From Terracoccus luteus (lineage in GTDB: Bacteria > Actinomycetota > Actinomycetes > Actinomycetales > Dermatophilaceae), in NCBI RefSeq assembly GCF_003635045.1, contig NZ_RBXT01000001.1, positions 3,844,001 to 3,908,000 of the forward strand: 64,000 nucleotides of DNA. Direction: 5' to 3'. Positions 16,045-27,252 of this stretch are shown piece after piece; position 1 is the first letter of the stretch, and each line of letters starts with the position of its first letter. The position numbers and the translations under genes were made by a program. Below the pieces are notes generated by a model. The model was not told the origin of the DNA and did not search any database. It saw only the letters and a list, made by a program, of their open reading frames with translations.

Positions 16045-17199
16045 GTGAGCGACAAGGTAGTCGCCGAGCTGCAGGAGCCGACCCCCTCGGTCGGTGACGG
16101 TGGCCCGGACATGATCCAGCTGCTGACCCCTGAGGGACAGCGCGTGTCCCACCCCGACTACGACCGGTACGTCGAGAACCTCTCGGCCGACGACCTGCGC
16201 AGCTTCTACCGCGACCTGGTCCTCATCCGCCGCCTCGACGCCGAGGGCTACGCCCTGCAGCGCCAGGGCGAGCTGGGCCTGTGGCCGAGCCTGCTCGGGC
16301 AGGAGGCCGCCCAGGTTGGCTCCGGCCGGGCCCTGCGGCCCCACGACTTCGTCTTCCCGACCTACCGCGAGCACGGCGTCGGCTTCGTGCGCGGCATGGA
16401 CCCGCAGAGCAGCCTCCAGCTCTTCCGCGGTGTCAGCCAGGGCGGGTGGGACCCGCAGGAGAACAACTTCCACCTCTACACGATCGTCATCGGGGCCCAG
16501 GCGCTGCACGCCACCGGCTACGCGATGGGCGTGAAGATGGACGGCAACGTCGGCACGGGCGACCCCGACCGCGACACGGCGGTCATCTGCTACTTCGGCG
16601 ACGGCGCGAGCAGCCAGGGCGACGTCAACGAGGCCTTCGTCTACGCCGCGAGCTTCGACGCCCCCGTCGTCTTCTTCTGCCAGAACAACCAGTGGGCGAT
16701 CTCCGAGCCCGTCACGAAGCAGACCCGCATCCCGCTCTTCCAGCGTGCGGCCGGGTTCGGCTTCCGCGGCATCCGCGTCGACGGCAACGACATTCTCGCG
16801 ACGTACGCCGTGACCCAGCACGCTCTCGACGAGGCCCGCTCGGGCAACGGCCCGCTGCTCGTCGAGGCGTACACCTACCGCATGGGTGCGCACACGACCG
16901 CCGACGACCCGACGAAGTACCGCGTCTCGGCCGAGGTCGAGGAGTGGAAGTTCCGCGACCCGATCCTGCGCCTGAAGACCTACCTCGCCCACGAGGGCAT
17001 GGCCGACGAGTCGTTCTTCACCGCGGTCGACGCCGAGGCCGACGTCTTCGCGGCCGAGCTGCGCGAGGGCTGCGTGACGATGAAGACGATGCCGGGCGAG
17101 ACGATGTGGGACCACGTCTACGCCGAGGACCACCCGGTCATGGAGGCCGAGCGCGCCGCCTTCAAGGCCTACCAGGCGAGCTTCGAGGAGGCGATCTGA
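16045..17199 (+). CDS. pdhA: 2-oxo acid dehydrogenase (pyruvate/branched-chain) E1 component, alpha subunit
   Basis: A 384-residue thiamine-diphosphate-dependent alpha subunit of a heterotetrameric E1 that decarboxylates a 2-oxo acid and passes the acyl group to E2 lipoate. The ThDP/Mg motif spans GDGASSQGDVNEAF to QNNQWAIS (about 185-225). PTYREHGVG and YRMGAHTTADDPTKY are typical of the pyruvate/branched-chain group. The GTG at 16045 follows an AAGGAG ribosome-binding sequence by about 6 nt. An open frame extends upstream without homology. First gene of the E1alpha-E1beta-E2 operon; substrate (pyruvate or branched-chain oxo acids) is not resolvable from sequence. No E3 gene is present. Confidence 0.9.
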   Translation: MSDKVVAELQEPTPSVGDGGPDMIQLLTPEGQRVSHPDYDRYVENLSADDLRSFYRDLVLIRRLDAEGYALQRQGELGLWPSLLGQEAAQVGSGRALRPHDFVFPTYREHGVGFVRGMDPQSSLQLFRGVSQGGWDPQENNFHLYTIVIGAQALHATGYAMGVKMDGNVGTGDPDRDTAVICYFGDGASSQGDVNEAFVYAASFDAPVVFFCQNNQWAISEPVTKQTRIPLFQRAAGFGFRGIRVDGNDILATYAVTQHALDEARSGNGPLLVEAYTYRMGAHTTADDPTKYRVSAEVEEWKFRDPILRLKTYLAHEGMADESFFTAVDAEADVFAAELREGCVTMKTMPGETMWDHVYAEDHPVMEAERAAFKAYQASFEEAI

Positions 17200-18185
17200 T
17201 GGCGGTCGAGAAGGTCACCCTCGGCAAGAGCATCACCTCCGGCCTGCGCAAGGCGATGGAGCGCGACCCCAAGGTCGTGCTCATCGGTGAGGACATCGGC
17301 AAGCTCGGCGGCGTCTTCCGCATCACCGAGGGCCTGCAGAAGGACTTCGGCGAGGACCGCGTCATCGACAGCCCCCTCGCGGAGTCGGGCATCGTCGGCA
17401 CGGCGGTCGGCATGGCCCTGCGCGGCTACCGGCCCGTCTGCGAGATCCAGTTCGACGGCTTCGTGTACCCCGCCTTCGACCAGATCGTCAGCCAGGTCGC
17501 CAAGCTGCACGCCCGCGGGCTCGGCGCCGTGAAGATGCCGATGGTCATCCGCATCCCGTTCGGCGGCGGCATCGGCAGCCCCGAGCACCACTCGGAGAGC
17601 CCGGAGGCGTACTTCGCGCACACCGCCGGTCTGCGCACCGTCGCCTGCTCGAACCCCGAGGACGCCCACTGGATGATCCAGCAGGCGATCGAGTGCGACG
17701 ACCCCGTCATCTTCTTCGAGCCCAAGCGCCGCTACCACGACCGCGCGGAGTACGACACGGATGCCGGGAGCGCCCCCCGGGGGCTGTTCGACGCGCACGT
17801 CGTGCGCGCCGGCACCGACGTGACGTTGCTCGGCTACGGACCCGTCGTCAAGACGATGCTCGAAGCTGCCGCGGCCGCCGAGTCGGAGGGCACCTCGATC
17901 GAGGTCATCGACCTGCGCTCGCTGTCGCCGCTGCCCATCGCGACGGTCGTCGAGTCGGTGCGCAAGACCGGCCGGCTCGTCTGCGTGCAGGAGGCGAGCA
18001 GCTTCCTCGGCATGGCCTCCGAGATCTCGGCGCAGGTCACGGAGCAGTGCTTCTACGACCTCGAGGCGCCCGTCATCCGCGTCGCCGGCGCCAACATCCC
18101 CTACCCGCCGAGCCGGATGGAGGACGACTTCCTCCCCGACCTCGACCGCATCCTCGACGGCGTCGACCGCGCCCTCGCGTACTGA
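17199..18185 (+). CDS. pdhB: 2-oxo acid dehydrogenase E1 component, beta subunit
   Basis: A 328-residue transketolase-like beta subunit that completes the E1 active site. Conserved parts are GEDIGKLGGVF (about 30), DSPLAESGIVGTAVGMA (about 55), EIQFDGFVYPAFDQI (about 80), the IPFGGGIGSPEHHSES stretch, and the C-terminal transketolase domain with VIDLRSLSPLP. The ATG overlaps the alpha-subunit stop (TGATG), so translation is coupled and equimolar alpha2beta2 assembly is expected. Normal length for the family. Confidence 0.92.
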   Translation: MAVEKVTLGKSITSGLRKAMERDPKVVLIGEDIGKLGGVFRITEGLQKDFGEDRVIDSPLAESGIVGTAVGMALRGYRPVCEIQFDGFVYPAFDQIVSQVAKLHARGLGAVKMPMVIRIPFGGGIGSPEHHSESPEAYFAHTAGLRTVACSNPEDAHWMIQQAIECDDPVIFFEPKRRYHDRAEYDTDAGSAPRGLFDAHVVRAGTDVTLLGYGPVVKTMLEAAAAAESEGTSIEVIDLRSLSPLPIATVVESVRKTGRLVCVQEASSFLGMASEISAQVTEQCFYDLEAPVIRVAGANIPYPPSRMEDDFLPDLDRILDGVDRALAY

Positions 18186-18212
18186 CACGCGACCGGCTGA
18201 AAGCGAACCTGC

Positions 18213-19724
18213 ATGGCTATCAAGACGTTCAACCTGCCCGATCCCGGTGAGGGCCTCGTCGAGGCCGAGATCGTCGAGTGGAAGGTCGCCGTCGGCGACT
18301 CCGTCAAGGTCAACGACATCGTGCTCGAGGTCGAGACCGCGAAGTCGCTCGTCGAACTGCCCATCCCGTGGGCCGGCACGGTGAGCTCGCTGCTCGTCGA
18401 GGTCGGTGACACCGTCGACGTCGGCACCCCGATCATCGCCGTCGACGACGGCACCGGCGGCGCGGCCGACGACGCCCCGGCGGTCGGTGGAGCGGGCGCG
18501 GTCGCGACCGGTGCCACCGGCGCGCCGGTCGACGCCACCCCGACCGAGGCCATCCTCGTCGGCTACGGCGCCAAGGCCGGAGCCACCGCACGCCGACCGC
18601 GCAAGGGCGCCCAGGCCGCCGCCCCCGCGGGCACGCCGACCGAGACCGAGCAGGTCGCCGCGGCGACGCCGACACCAGAGCCGGTCACCACGACGCCCCG
18701 CACCGAGCCCGCCCCGGCCGCGCCGCCGGCCACGTCCGCACCCGCGGGCGCACCGGCATCCGACGGTGGTCGCCCGCGGGCCAAGCCGCCCGTGCGCAAG
18801 CTGGCCAAGGACCTCGGGGTCGACCTCACGACCGTCACGGCCACCGGCCCCGAGGGCGTCATCACCCGCGACGACGTGACCGGGCACCACGCCCGCCCCG
18901 CCGCCGCCCATGCCACGTCCGCGCACGAGTCGCAGCCGGTCGCGGCGAGCGGTCACTCGGCCGCCGCCCAGACCACGGGAGAGGTCCGGATGCCGTTCGG
19001 CTCGGGCGAGCGTGAGACGCGCACCCCCGTCAAGGGCGTGCGCAAGATGACGGCGCAGGCAATGGTCGGCTCGGCCTTCACCGCGCCGCACGTCACCGAG
19101 TGGGTGACGCTCGACGTGACCAGGACGGTCGAGCTCGTCGAGCGGCTCAAGGGCTCGCGGGAGTTCCGCGACGTCAAGGTCACGCCGCTGCTCGTGCTCG
19201 CGCGGGCGCTCGTCGTCGCGATCCGCCGCAACCCCGGCATGAACGCGACGTGGGACGAGGCCGCCCAGGAGATCGTGCAGAAGAACTACGTCAACCTCGG
19301 CATCGCGGCGGCCACCCCGCGCGGTCTCGTCGTGCCGAACATCAAGGACGCCCATGCGCTCACGATGCTCGAGCTGGCGCAGGCCATCGGGGCCCTCACG
19401 GCCACGGCCCGCGAGGGTCGCACCCAGCCCGCCGACATGTCCGGCGGCACGATGACGATCACGAACGTCGGCGTCTTCGGCGTCGACAGCGGCACGCCGA
19501 TCATCAACCCCGGCGAGTCGGCCATCGTCTGCTTCGGGGCGATCCGCAAGCAGCCGTGGGTGGTCACCGACGCCGCGGGCCACGACGAGATCGTCGTCCG
19601 GCACGTCACCCAGCTCGCGGTGAGCTTCGACCACCGGCTCATCGACGGTGAGCTGGGCAGCCGTTTCCTGTCCGACCTCGCGGCGCTGCTCGAGGACCCG
19701 GCCCAGGCGCTCGTCTGGGGCTGA
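18213..19724 (+). CDS. 2-oxo acid dehydrogenase E2 component (dihydrolipoamide acyltransferase)
   Basis: A 503-residue acyltransferase core of the complex. It has one lipoyl domain (residues 1-78) with the lipoylated lysine in ETAKS at residue 44, then a long Ala/Pro/Thr-rich hinge. The E3/E1-binding domain at about 190-230 (VRKLAKDLGVDLTTV ... GVITRDDV) follows, then the catalytic domain ending with the active-site SFDHRLIDG near 470. It lies 27 bp downstream of E1beta and is closed by a strong hairpin, so it is the last gene of the operon. The single lipoyl domain and operon layout resemble branched-chain as well as pyruvate complexes; E3 must come from elsewhere. Confidence 0.93.
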   Translation: MAIKTFNLPDPGEGLVEAEIVEWKVAVGDSVKVNDIVLEVETAKSLVELPIPWAGTVSSLLVEVGDTVDVGTPIIAVDDGTGGAADDAPAVGGAGAVATGATGAPVDATPTEAILVGYGAKAGATARRPRKGAQAAAPAGTPTETEQVAAATPTPEPVTTTPRTEPAPAAPPATSAPAGAPASDGGRPRAKPPVRKLAKDLGVDLTTVTATGPEGVITRDDVTGHHARPAAAHATSAHESQPVAASGHSAAAQTTGEVRMPFGSGERETRTPVKGVRKMTAQAMVGSAFTAPHVTEWVTLDVTRTVELVERLKGSREFRDVKVTPLLVLARALVVAIRRNPGMNATWDEAAQEIVQKNYVNLGIAAATPRGLVVPNIKDAHALTMLELAQAIGALTATAREGRTQPADMSGGTMTITNVGVFGVDSGTPIINPGESAIVCFGAIRKQPWVVTDAAGHDEIVVRHVTQLAVSFDHRLIDGELGSRFLSDLAALLEDPAQALVWG

Positions 19725-19754
19725 CGCCGCGACGGTCCACGCGACCACGGGACA

Positions 19755-19785
19755 GTGGGCACCTCGCCACCGGCGAGGTGCCCAC
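19755..19785. terminator. Strong bidirectional hairpin terminator between convergent genes
   Basis: Perfect 14-bp stem GTGGGCACCTCGCC / GGCGAGGTGCCCAC with a 3-nt loop, situated between the convergent E2 gene and the amidohydrolase gene. No T-tract on the plus side, as is common in high-GC actinobacteria. Confidence 0.8.
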
Positions 19786-19815
19786 CGTCGTTCTCACGGG
19801 GTCGTCACACCGTCA

Positions 19816-22800
19816 TCAGTGCTCCGCGCAGCACGAGTGCTTCGCCGACTCGAGCACCTCGGGGGCGTTCCACCAGAACCCCTGCGTCGACGGATGCCGG
19901 GGCACGGGTGCCAGCACGCGGTTGCGTCCCGCCGGGGCGGGCGTCGCCGACCGGGCGGCCGAACCGCCGGCGGCCGAGCCGTCGGTGCTCGACTGACCCG
20001 TCACCGTCGTCGCCGAAGGGTTGGTCGAGGTCGGCCCGGCCCAGGGGGCGAGCAGCTGCTCGACCGTCCAGTGGCGACCGTTGCTGACGACGGCGGTGAC
20101 GTTCGCGGCATCCGCGATGTCCGACAGCGGGTCGCCGTCGACGATGGCCAGGTCGGCGTACCAGCCCGCCTTGACCTGCCCGAGCTGCTCCCCGAGGTAG
20201 GCGCCCGAGTTGCGCGTCGCGGTGACGAGCGCCTCGTAGGGGGTCAGGCCGAACTTCACCATGGCGCGCAGGTTCATGTGCGTGCTGATGGCGAGGTGGT
20301 CGATGGGCGAGTCGGTGCCGGCCGTGACGAGGCCGCCGCCCCGGACCATCGCCTTGACCTGCTCGACCTGGTTCTGCAGGTTGGCGAGGGTGACCGTCTG
20401 GTCGGTCGTCTTGGCCGTCGCCACCGTGGCGGCGAGGGCGGCCTGGCGCCAGAGCGGGTACATCCGCTTGACCCTCGGGTCGTCGGCGAGCGAGGTGTCG
20501 TCGCGGTAGAGCGCCGAGCTGACGAACAGCGTGGGTGTGCGGGCCATCCTGCTGTCGTTGAACATCGAGATGACGTCGCTGTAGCCCGACCCGACGTTGG
20601 TGACGGTGCGCGAGTAGCCGAAGCGGTTGGTCGCCCCGATGTGCTCGGTCCCGTCGCCGCCGAAGGCCATCGCCGGGTAGTGGTAGTGCGACGTCACCGG
20701 CAGACCCCGCGGGTGGGCCCACTCGATGACCCGCTTGTGCCACACCGTGGGCAGCCGGACGTAGCACTTCATGAGGTCGTAGTCGAGGGCGCCGGCGCGC
20801 GACAGCTCGAGCCCGAGCTGCCGGTTGCCAAAGGTCGGCCGCATGAAGTTGTAGTAGATGCGGCGGCCGTCGATGGCCTCGCCGGTGCCGTAGAACCGGG
20901 GCGCCACCCGCTTGCCGGCCTGCACCGCCTCGCGCTCCTCGACCATCTGGTAGGCCGGGTCGCCGGGCGAGCGGGTCGTCGTGATGCCGAGCGAGAGCCA
21001 CAGCGGGCCCTGCCGGTTGCCGTACGAGTAGCCCTGCATCTGCCGGTGGTGGTGGATGTCGATGAGCCCGGGCATGACGAGCTTGTCGCTCGCGTCGACG
21101 AGCGTGCCCGGCCGGCCCTCGCGGTGCGGCTGGATGCCGGTGATGCGGTGACCCGAGACGAGGATGTCGACGTCGCGCCGCACCCGCTCGCTCGAGCCGT
21201 CCCACAGCCGGCCGGCGTGGATGACGAGCCGGTCGGGGCCGGGGGCGTTGCGCCACGTCAGCGGGAGGGCGACGGCCCGGTCGCGCCGGGTCCCGCGGGC
21301 CGAGACCTCGACGGTGCGCAGCGTGCCGTTGCTGAGGTAGAGCACCGTCTTGCTGTCACCCGCCCACGTCGGGGCGTCGCTGACGAGGTCGGTGACCTGC
21401 CGCGGGGCCCCGGTGGGGCGGCCGTCGCGACCGACCGGGAGCACCCAGAGCACGCTCTCCATCGCGTAGAGCAGCTTCGAGCCGTCGGGCGACCACACCG
21501 GGCCGTCGTCGCCGCGGGTCTGCAGCGACCGGTCGGGCCCGGGGTCGACGTAGGTCGCTTCCCCGGTGCGCCGGTTGACGAGCAGGATCTTGCTCAGGCC
21601 CTCGCGGTAGCGCCGCGAGTACGGGCGCACCGCCGCGAGGGCGATGACGGTCCCGTCCGGCGACCACGTCGGCCGCCCCGGCTCGAACGTCGCCTCGAAG
21701 ACGCGCTGCACGTCGCCGCTCGCGACGTCGACCGTGTAGAGGGCACCGTTCTGGTCGAGGTAGGCCAGCTCGCGCCCGTCGGGGGACCACCGGCACGACT
21801 GCGCCGCGAGGTCGGTGAAGAAGGTGACCTGGCGGTCGGCGCCCGAGGAGAGGTCGCGCACCCAGAGGTTGAGGGTGCCGCTGCGGTCGGTCGCGTAGGC
21901 GAGGCTCTTGCCGTCGGGCGAGAAGTCGGGGTCGGCCTTCCACCACTGGTCCTGCACGAGCGGGCGGACGCGCCCGCCGATGACGAGCTCGTGGAGGTCG
22001 CCGAGGGCACGGAACGCCACCCGCCTGCCGTCAGGGCTGATGGTCGGGCTGCCGATGCCGACGACGGGGTTGGCCTTCGTGCTGTCGAAGTCGCGGCGCT
22101 TCTTCGTGTACTCGGGCGTGACGAGCGAGACCGCGGCGGTGAAGCCGACGGTGCCCACGGCATCCGAGCCGGTGCGACGCACGTGGATCTTGCCGTCGGA
22201 CGTGTAGAACCAGCGACCGTCGGGGCCGGGTGAGGCCCGGAACGGGAAGACCTCCTCGCCGGTGACGAGGGGGGCGGTGCCGACGTAGTACTCGTTGAGC
22301 CCGGCGTGGAACCAGTGGTAGGCGACGTCGGTGCCGTTCAGCCACTGCGGCTGGTGGATGACGGTGCCGGTCGCCTGCGTGACGTAGGTCGAGCGGGCGG
22401 CGGTGCGCACGTCGACGACGTCGATGCGGGTGTCGGCGACGACGAAGGCGACCTTGGTGCCGTCGGGCGACCACGTCGGCTCGTACTCCTCCTCGGTGCC
22501 GTCGACGACGGCCGCGATGTTCCCCGTCTGCGTGTCGTAGGTGTAGATGCCGTAGCTGCCGCGGGCGTCGCTCGAGAAGGCGATGTGCCGGCCGTCGGGC
22601 GACCAGCGGGGCTCGCGGTGGTCGTAGGGACCCTGGGTCAGCTGGCGCAGCTGCGACCCGTCCGGGCGCACGGTCCAGATGTTGAAGACGCCGTCGCGGT
22701 AGCTCTGGAAGGCGATCGTCTCGCCGTCGGGCGACCAGTCGGGCTGGGCGATGTCGAAGAGGTCGCTCGTGAGGCGGCGCGCGGTGCCGCCCGACGCCGA

Positions 22801-23097
22801 GGTCACCCACAGCACGCCGAGCAGGTCGAGGGCGAGGCGCCGACCGTCGGGGGAGACCCGCACGGAGAAGTCGGTGCCCGCGCCGAGACGGGTGCGGGCG
22901 GTGCCGTCGGATGCCGTGGGGGCCGGCGCCGCGGCCGGGTGGCCCGCTGCGTCGGCTCGGGCGATCCCGACGAAGGGCGCGACCGCCGCGACCCCGGCGG
23001 CAACGCCGAGGACGGAGCGCCGGGTGGGCCCGGCCTGGGACGGGTCGTCGGCGCTGGTGGGGGCGGGGGCGGACGAGCGGGTGGGGGGCGATGCCAT
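19816..23097 (-). CDS. Exported TolB-type beta-propeller plus amidohydrolase protein
   Basis: A 1093-residue exported protein. The N-terminus has a Tat-like signal, TRRSVLGVAAGVAAVAPFVG (about 25-45), ending near ADAAG. Residues about 75-620 contain at least nine PD40/WD40-like repeats (pattern SPDGxxIAF). Residues about 640-1040 form an amidohydrolase domain: metal-ligand motif DIHHH, a later SHYHYPA and GTDSPIDHLA, and the typical ALVTATRNSGAYLG plus GWYADLAIVDGDPL ending. The C-terminus ends in the Cys/His-rich SAKHSCCAEH. Substrate unknown; propeller-amidohydrolase fusions are usually annotated as putative exported hydrolases or peptidases. GGAGGAA precedes the ATG by 4 nt. Confidence 0.85.
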   Translation of the reverse strand: MASPPTRSSAPAPTSADDPSQAGPTRRSVLGVAAGVAAVAPFVGIARADAAGHPAAAPAPTASDGTARTRLGAGTDFSVRVSPDGRRLALDLLGVLWVTSASGGTARRLTSDLFDIAQPDWSPDGETIAFQSYRDGVFNIWTVRPDGSQLRQLTQGPYDHREPRWSPDGRHIAFSSDARGSYGIYTYDTQTGNIAAVVDGTEEEYEPTWSPDGTKVAFVVADTRIDVVDVRTAARSTYVTQATGTVIHQPQWLNGTDVAYHWFHAGLNEYYVGTAPLVTGEEVFPFRASPGPDGRWFYTSDGKIHVRRTGSDAVGTVGFTAAVSLVTPEYTKKRRDFDSTKANPVVGIGSPTISPDGRRVAFRALGDLHELVIGGRVRPLVQDQWWKADPDFSPDGKSLAYATDRSGTLNLWVRDLSSGADRQVTFFTDLAAQSCRWSPDGRELAYLDQNGALYTVDVASGDVQRVFEATFEPGRPTWSPDGTVIALAAVRPYSRRYREGLSKILLVNRRTGEATYVDPGPDRSLQTRGDDGPVWSPDGSKLLYAMESVLWVLPVGRDGRPTGAPRQVTDLVSDAPTWAGDSKTVLYLSNGTLRTVEVSARGTRRDRAVALPLTWRNAPGPDRLVIHAGRLWDGSSERVRRDVDILVSGHRITGIQPHREGRPGTLVDASDKLVMPGLIDIHHHRQMQGYSYGNRQGPLWLSLGITTTRSPGDPAYQMVEEREAVQAGKRVAPRFYGTGEAIDGRRIYYNFMRPTFGNRQLGLELSRAGALDYDLMKCYVRLPTVWHKRVIEWAHPRGLPVTSHYHYPAMAFGGDGTEHIGATNRFGYSRTVTNVGSGYSDVISMFNDSRMARTPTLFVSSALYRDDTSLADDPRVKRMYPLWRQAALAATVATAKTTDQTVTLANLQNQVEQVKAMVRGGGLVTAGTDSPIDHLAISTHMNLRAMVKFGLTPYEALVTATRNSGAYLGEQLGQVKAGWYADLAIVDGDPLSDIADAANVTAVVSNGRHWTVEQLLAPWAGPTSTNPSATTVTGQSSTDGSAAGGSAARSATPAPAGRNRVLAPVPRHPSTQGFWWNAPEVLESAKHSCCAEH

Positions 23098-23203
23098 GGG
23101 TTCCTCCGGTCCGGGGGCGCCCGCGACGTTGCGGGCACCCCCGGTCTACCCCGGCCCGGCGGGGGCGGCAACCCGAGATCGGTTACCCACCAGTCGGATT
23201 GAA

Positions 23204-23356
23204 CCGTCGAGAGGCCACTTCCCGACGCCCGCGTGGCCATGGCAGGTCACCACCCGGCATCCTCACAGCGTCGAGTGGCCAGTTCGTGACGGGGTGTCGT
23301 GACGGCACGTGGCCTCTCGACGTGGTTGTGCCGTCGAGTAGCCACTTCCCGACGCC
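23204..23356. repeat. Dispersed intergenic repeat, cluster A (four core copies)
   Basis: Four copies of the core CGTCGAGaGGCCA: at about 23205 and 23332 in one orientation, each followed by CTTCCCGACGCC; a variant at about 23269; and an inverted copy at about 23310. The inverted and following copies can pair into a 14-bp hairpin (12 matches) with a 9-nt loop. The cluster fills most of the 275-bp gap between two leftward genes and starts just past the stop of the beta-helix gene. Confidence 0.7.
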
Positions 23357-23372
23357 GGCCGGGACGCTCGGG

Positions 23373-24761
23373 TCAGCACACGCCGGGCGCGGGGGCCGGC
23401 GGGCGGAAGCGTGGGGGCCGCGGCTTGCCGTCCCACGTGTTGCCCTCGGCCGCCCAGTAGCTGCGCACCCACGTCTGGCCGTCGGCGGGCGAGCCGAGCA
23501 CGGCCGTGGTCAGCGTGTTGTTCGCGAACGTCGACGACTTGGCGGCGCCGATGCGCAGGCTGCCCCCGATGGCGGGGTCGGTCGGGCCGCCGACGGCGGT
23601 GTTGCACGTGACGACGGCGAGGTAGGGGCTGCTGTCGAGAGAGGGCAGCGTCAGCGCGGAGTCGAGGCCGCGCAGGTTGATGCCCCAGACGCGGAAGCCG
23701 GTCGCGACGTTGTGGTCCCAGACGTTGCCCCACCCGGACATCTGGTCGTTGTAGCCGATGGCGACGTCGTTCGCCGTGTTGCCGCGGAAGGTGTTCCAGC
23801 TCGCGTCGACGTCGGTGTTCATCGCGCGTCCGTCGCCGGGGAGGTGCTCGACGAGGTTGCCGGTCACGACGTTGTACGACGACGCGGAGCCGAGGCGGAT
23901 GCCCTCCTGCATGTAGTGCTTGTGGGTCGAGGCGGCGATGTCGTGGACGTGGTTGCCCGCGACGGTCCAGCCGTCGCTGTAGACGTTGATCCAGACGCCG
24001 GGGCCGGTGCCGCAGTCGATGGGTCCGATCTCGTTGCCGCTGATCTCGCCGTAGCGCGACGCGATGACCTGCACACCGCGGCCGGTGATGGTGTTGCCGA
24101 CGATGCGCAGCCCGTCGGAGGGGTCGATGCGCTTGCCCGTCCTCTCGGCCAGGTACGCGAAGGCGGAGGACGCGGCCGCCGGGTCGTCCGCGCCGCGGCC
24201 GGGCACCTGCCGTCGGGTCTGCCAGTCGTCGGTGTTGACGAGGCGGGTGAGGTAGCTCATCGCCGCGCCCGCGCCGAGCCCCTTGATCGTCACGCCGCCG
24301 ACGACGGTGAGGTCGGAGAGCGTCACGTGGTCGACGCCGCCCGAGAACTGCACCGTGCGGTCGAGGGCGGGTGCGTGGGCGTCGCACGGACGGGTTCCGA
24401 AGGACGCCGTGAGGGTGGCCGGGCCGTCGCCGGCTGCCGTGACGGTGATGGGCGCGGTCGCGGTGCCGCTGCGGGTGACGCGGACGATGCCGTTGTAGGT
24501 GCCGGCGTGGATGCTGACGGTGTCGCCCGCCCGGGCCGCGTCGACCCCGCGCTGCACCGTGCGGAAGGGGCGGGTCGCCGTGCCCGTGCCGCTGTCGCTG
24601 CCGGTCGTCGAGACGTGCAGCACCCGACCGGCAACAGCCGCAGAAGTCGGGGAGGTCACGGCCGCGGTCGTCACGGCGGAGGCGCTGCCCCCTCCGAGCG
24701 TCAGGGCGCCGGCCGCGAGAGCGGTGACCGCGGTGCAGGCGAGTGGGCGCAGAACGGGCAT
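23373..24761 (-). CDS. Secreted right-handed parallel beta-helix protein
   Basis: About 462 residues. A Sec signal peptide (residues 1-29, ending SASA) is followed by STTGSDSGTGTATRPFRTVQ, the usual entry of pectate-lyase-like beta-helix proteins. Many short coils follow with the pattern xxIxGNxIxxxG (LRIVGNTITGRG, GEISGNEIGP, WTVAGNHVHD, YNVVTGNLVEH). It is probably a polysaccharide lyase or carbohydrate-binding surface protein, but no catalytic residues can be assigned by eye. The ATG at 24761 is preferred over upstream frames because GGGGAGG precedes it by 4 nt and the signal peptide starts there. Confidence 0.8.
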   Translation of the reverse strand: MPVLRPLACTAVTALAAGALTLGGGSASAVTTAAVTSPTSAAVAGRVLHVSTTGSDSGTGTATRPFRTVQRGVDAARAGDTVSIHAGTYNGIVRVTRSGTATAPITVTAAGDGPATLTASFGTRPCDAHAPALDRTVQFSGGVDHVTLSDLTVVGGVTIKGLGAGAAMSYLTRLVNTDDWQTRRQVPGRGADDPAAASSAFAYLAERTGKRIDPSDGLRIVGNTITGRGVQVIASRYGEISGNEIGPIDCGTGPGVWINVYSDGWTVAGNHVHDIAASTHKHYMQEGIRLGSASSYNVVTGNLVEHLPGDGRAMNTDVDASWNTFRGNTANDVAIGYNDQMSGWGNVWDHNVATGFRVWGINLRGLDSALTLPSLDSSPYLAVVTCNTAVGGPTDPAIGGSLRIGAAKSSTFANNTLTTAVLGSPADGQTWVRSYWAAEGNTWDGKPRPPRFRPPAPAPGVC

Positions 24762-24872
24762 GGTGCCTCCCCGGCGGCCGGTGCCGACCACGCCGCCCGC
24801 GGTCGACCACCTGTCGGTGACGGTACGCGCCATGGTGATGCCGGCGGAAGACCCCAGTCTGCCCATGCGCCT

Positions 24873-25000
24873 CGTCGACAGGCCATCACCTGTCGCCCGT
24901 CGGGTGACGGGAACTGGCCTCTCGACGGTGCGAGGTCAGGGGGCGTGTCGACACGTGGCCTCTCGACGGGGTGGGGCGTCGGGAGGTGGCCTTTCGACGG
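24873..25000. repeat. Dispersed intergenic repeat, cluster B (four core copies)
   Basis: Copies of TGGCCTYTCGACGG at 24914, 24955 and 24986 read left to right, with spacings of 41 and 31 bp. An inverted relative, CGTCGACAGGCCA, lies at 24873. The last copy is preceded by GGCGTCGGGAGG, the inverse of the sequence flanking the cluster A copies. This shows that a unit of about 26 bp, not only the core, is repeated. Confidence 0.7.
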
Positions 25001-25010
25001 TGCATGCGCG

Positions 25011-25040
25011 TGGGGCCCGGTCCAGATGGACCGGGCCCCA
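25011..25040 (-). terminator. Hairpin terminator of the EmrB-type exporter gene
   Basis: Perfect 13-bp stem TGGGGCCCGGTCC / GGACCGGGCCCCA with a 4-nt loop, 24 nt past the stop codon at 25064 of the leftward exporter gene. Confidence 0.75.
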
Positions 25041-25063
25041 CGGCATCCGTGCGGGAAGGCGCG

Positions 25064-27246
<2,183 letters not shown>

Positions 27247-27252
27247 GGGGCC

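Larger units (their letters stand above)
24762..25063. other. Intergenic region holding repeat cluster B and a terminator
   Basis: This 302-bp gap contains the ribosome-binding site of the beta-helix gene at its left end, repeat cluster B at 24873-25000 and the hairpin at 25011-25040. No coding frame is supported. A promoter for the beta-helix gene should lie here but I cannot point to it. Confidence 0.5.

Noticed and set aside
17169-19748. An 859-codon minus-strand frame opposite the 2-oxo acid dehydrogenase operon
   Set aside because: Shadow frame with low-complexity Arg/Gly/Asp composition.
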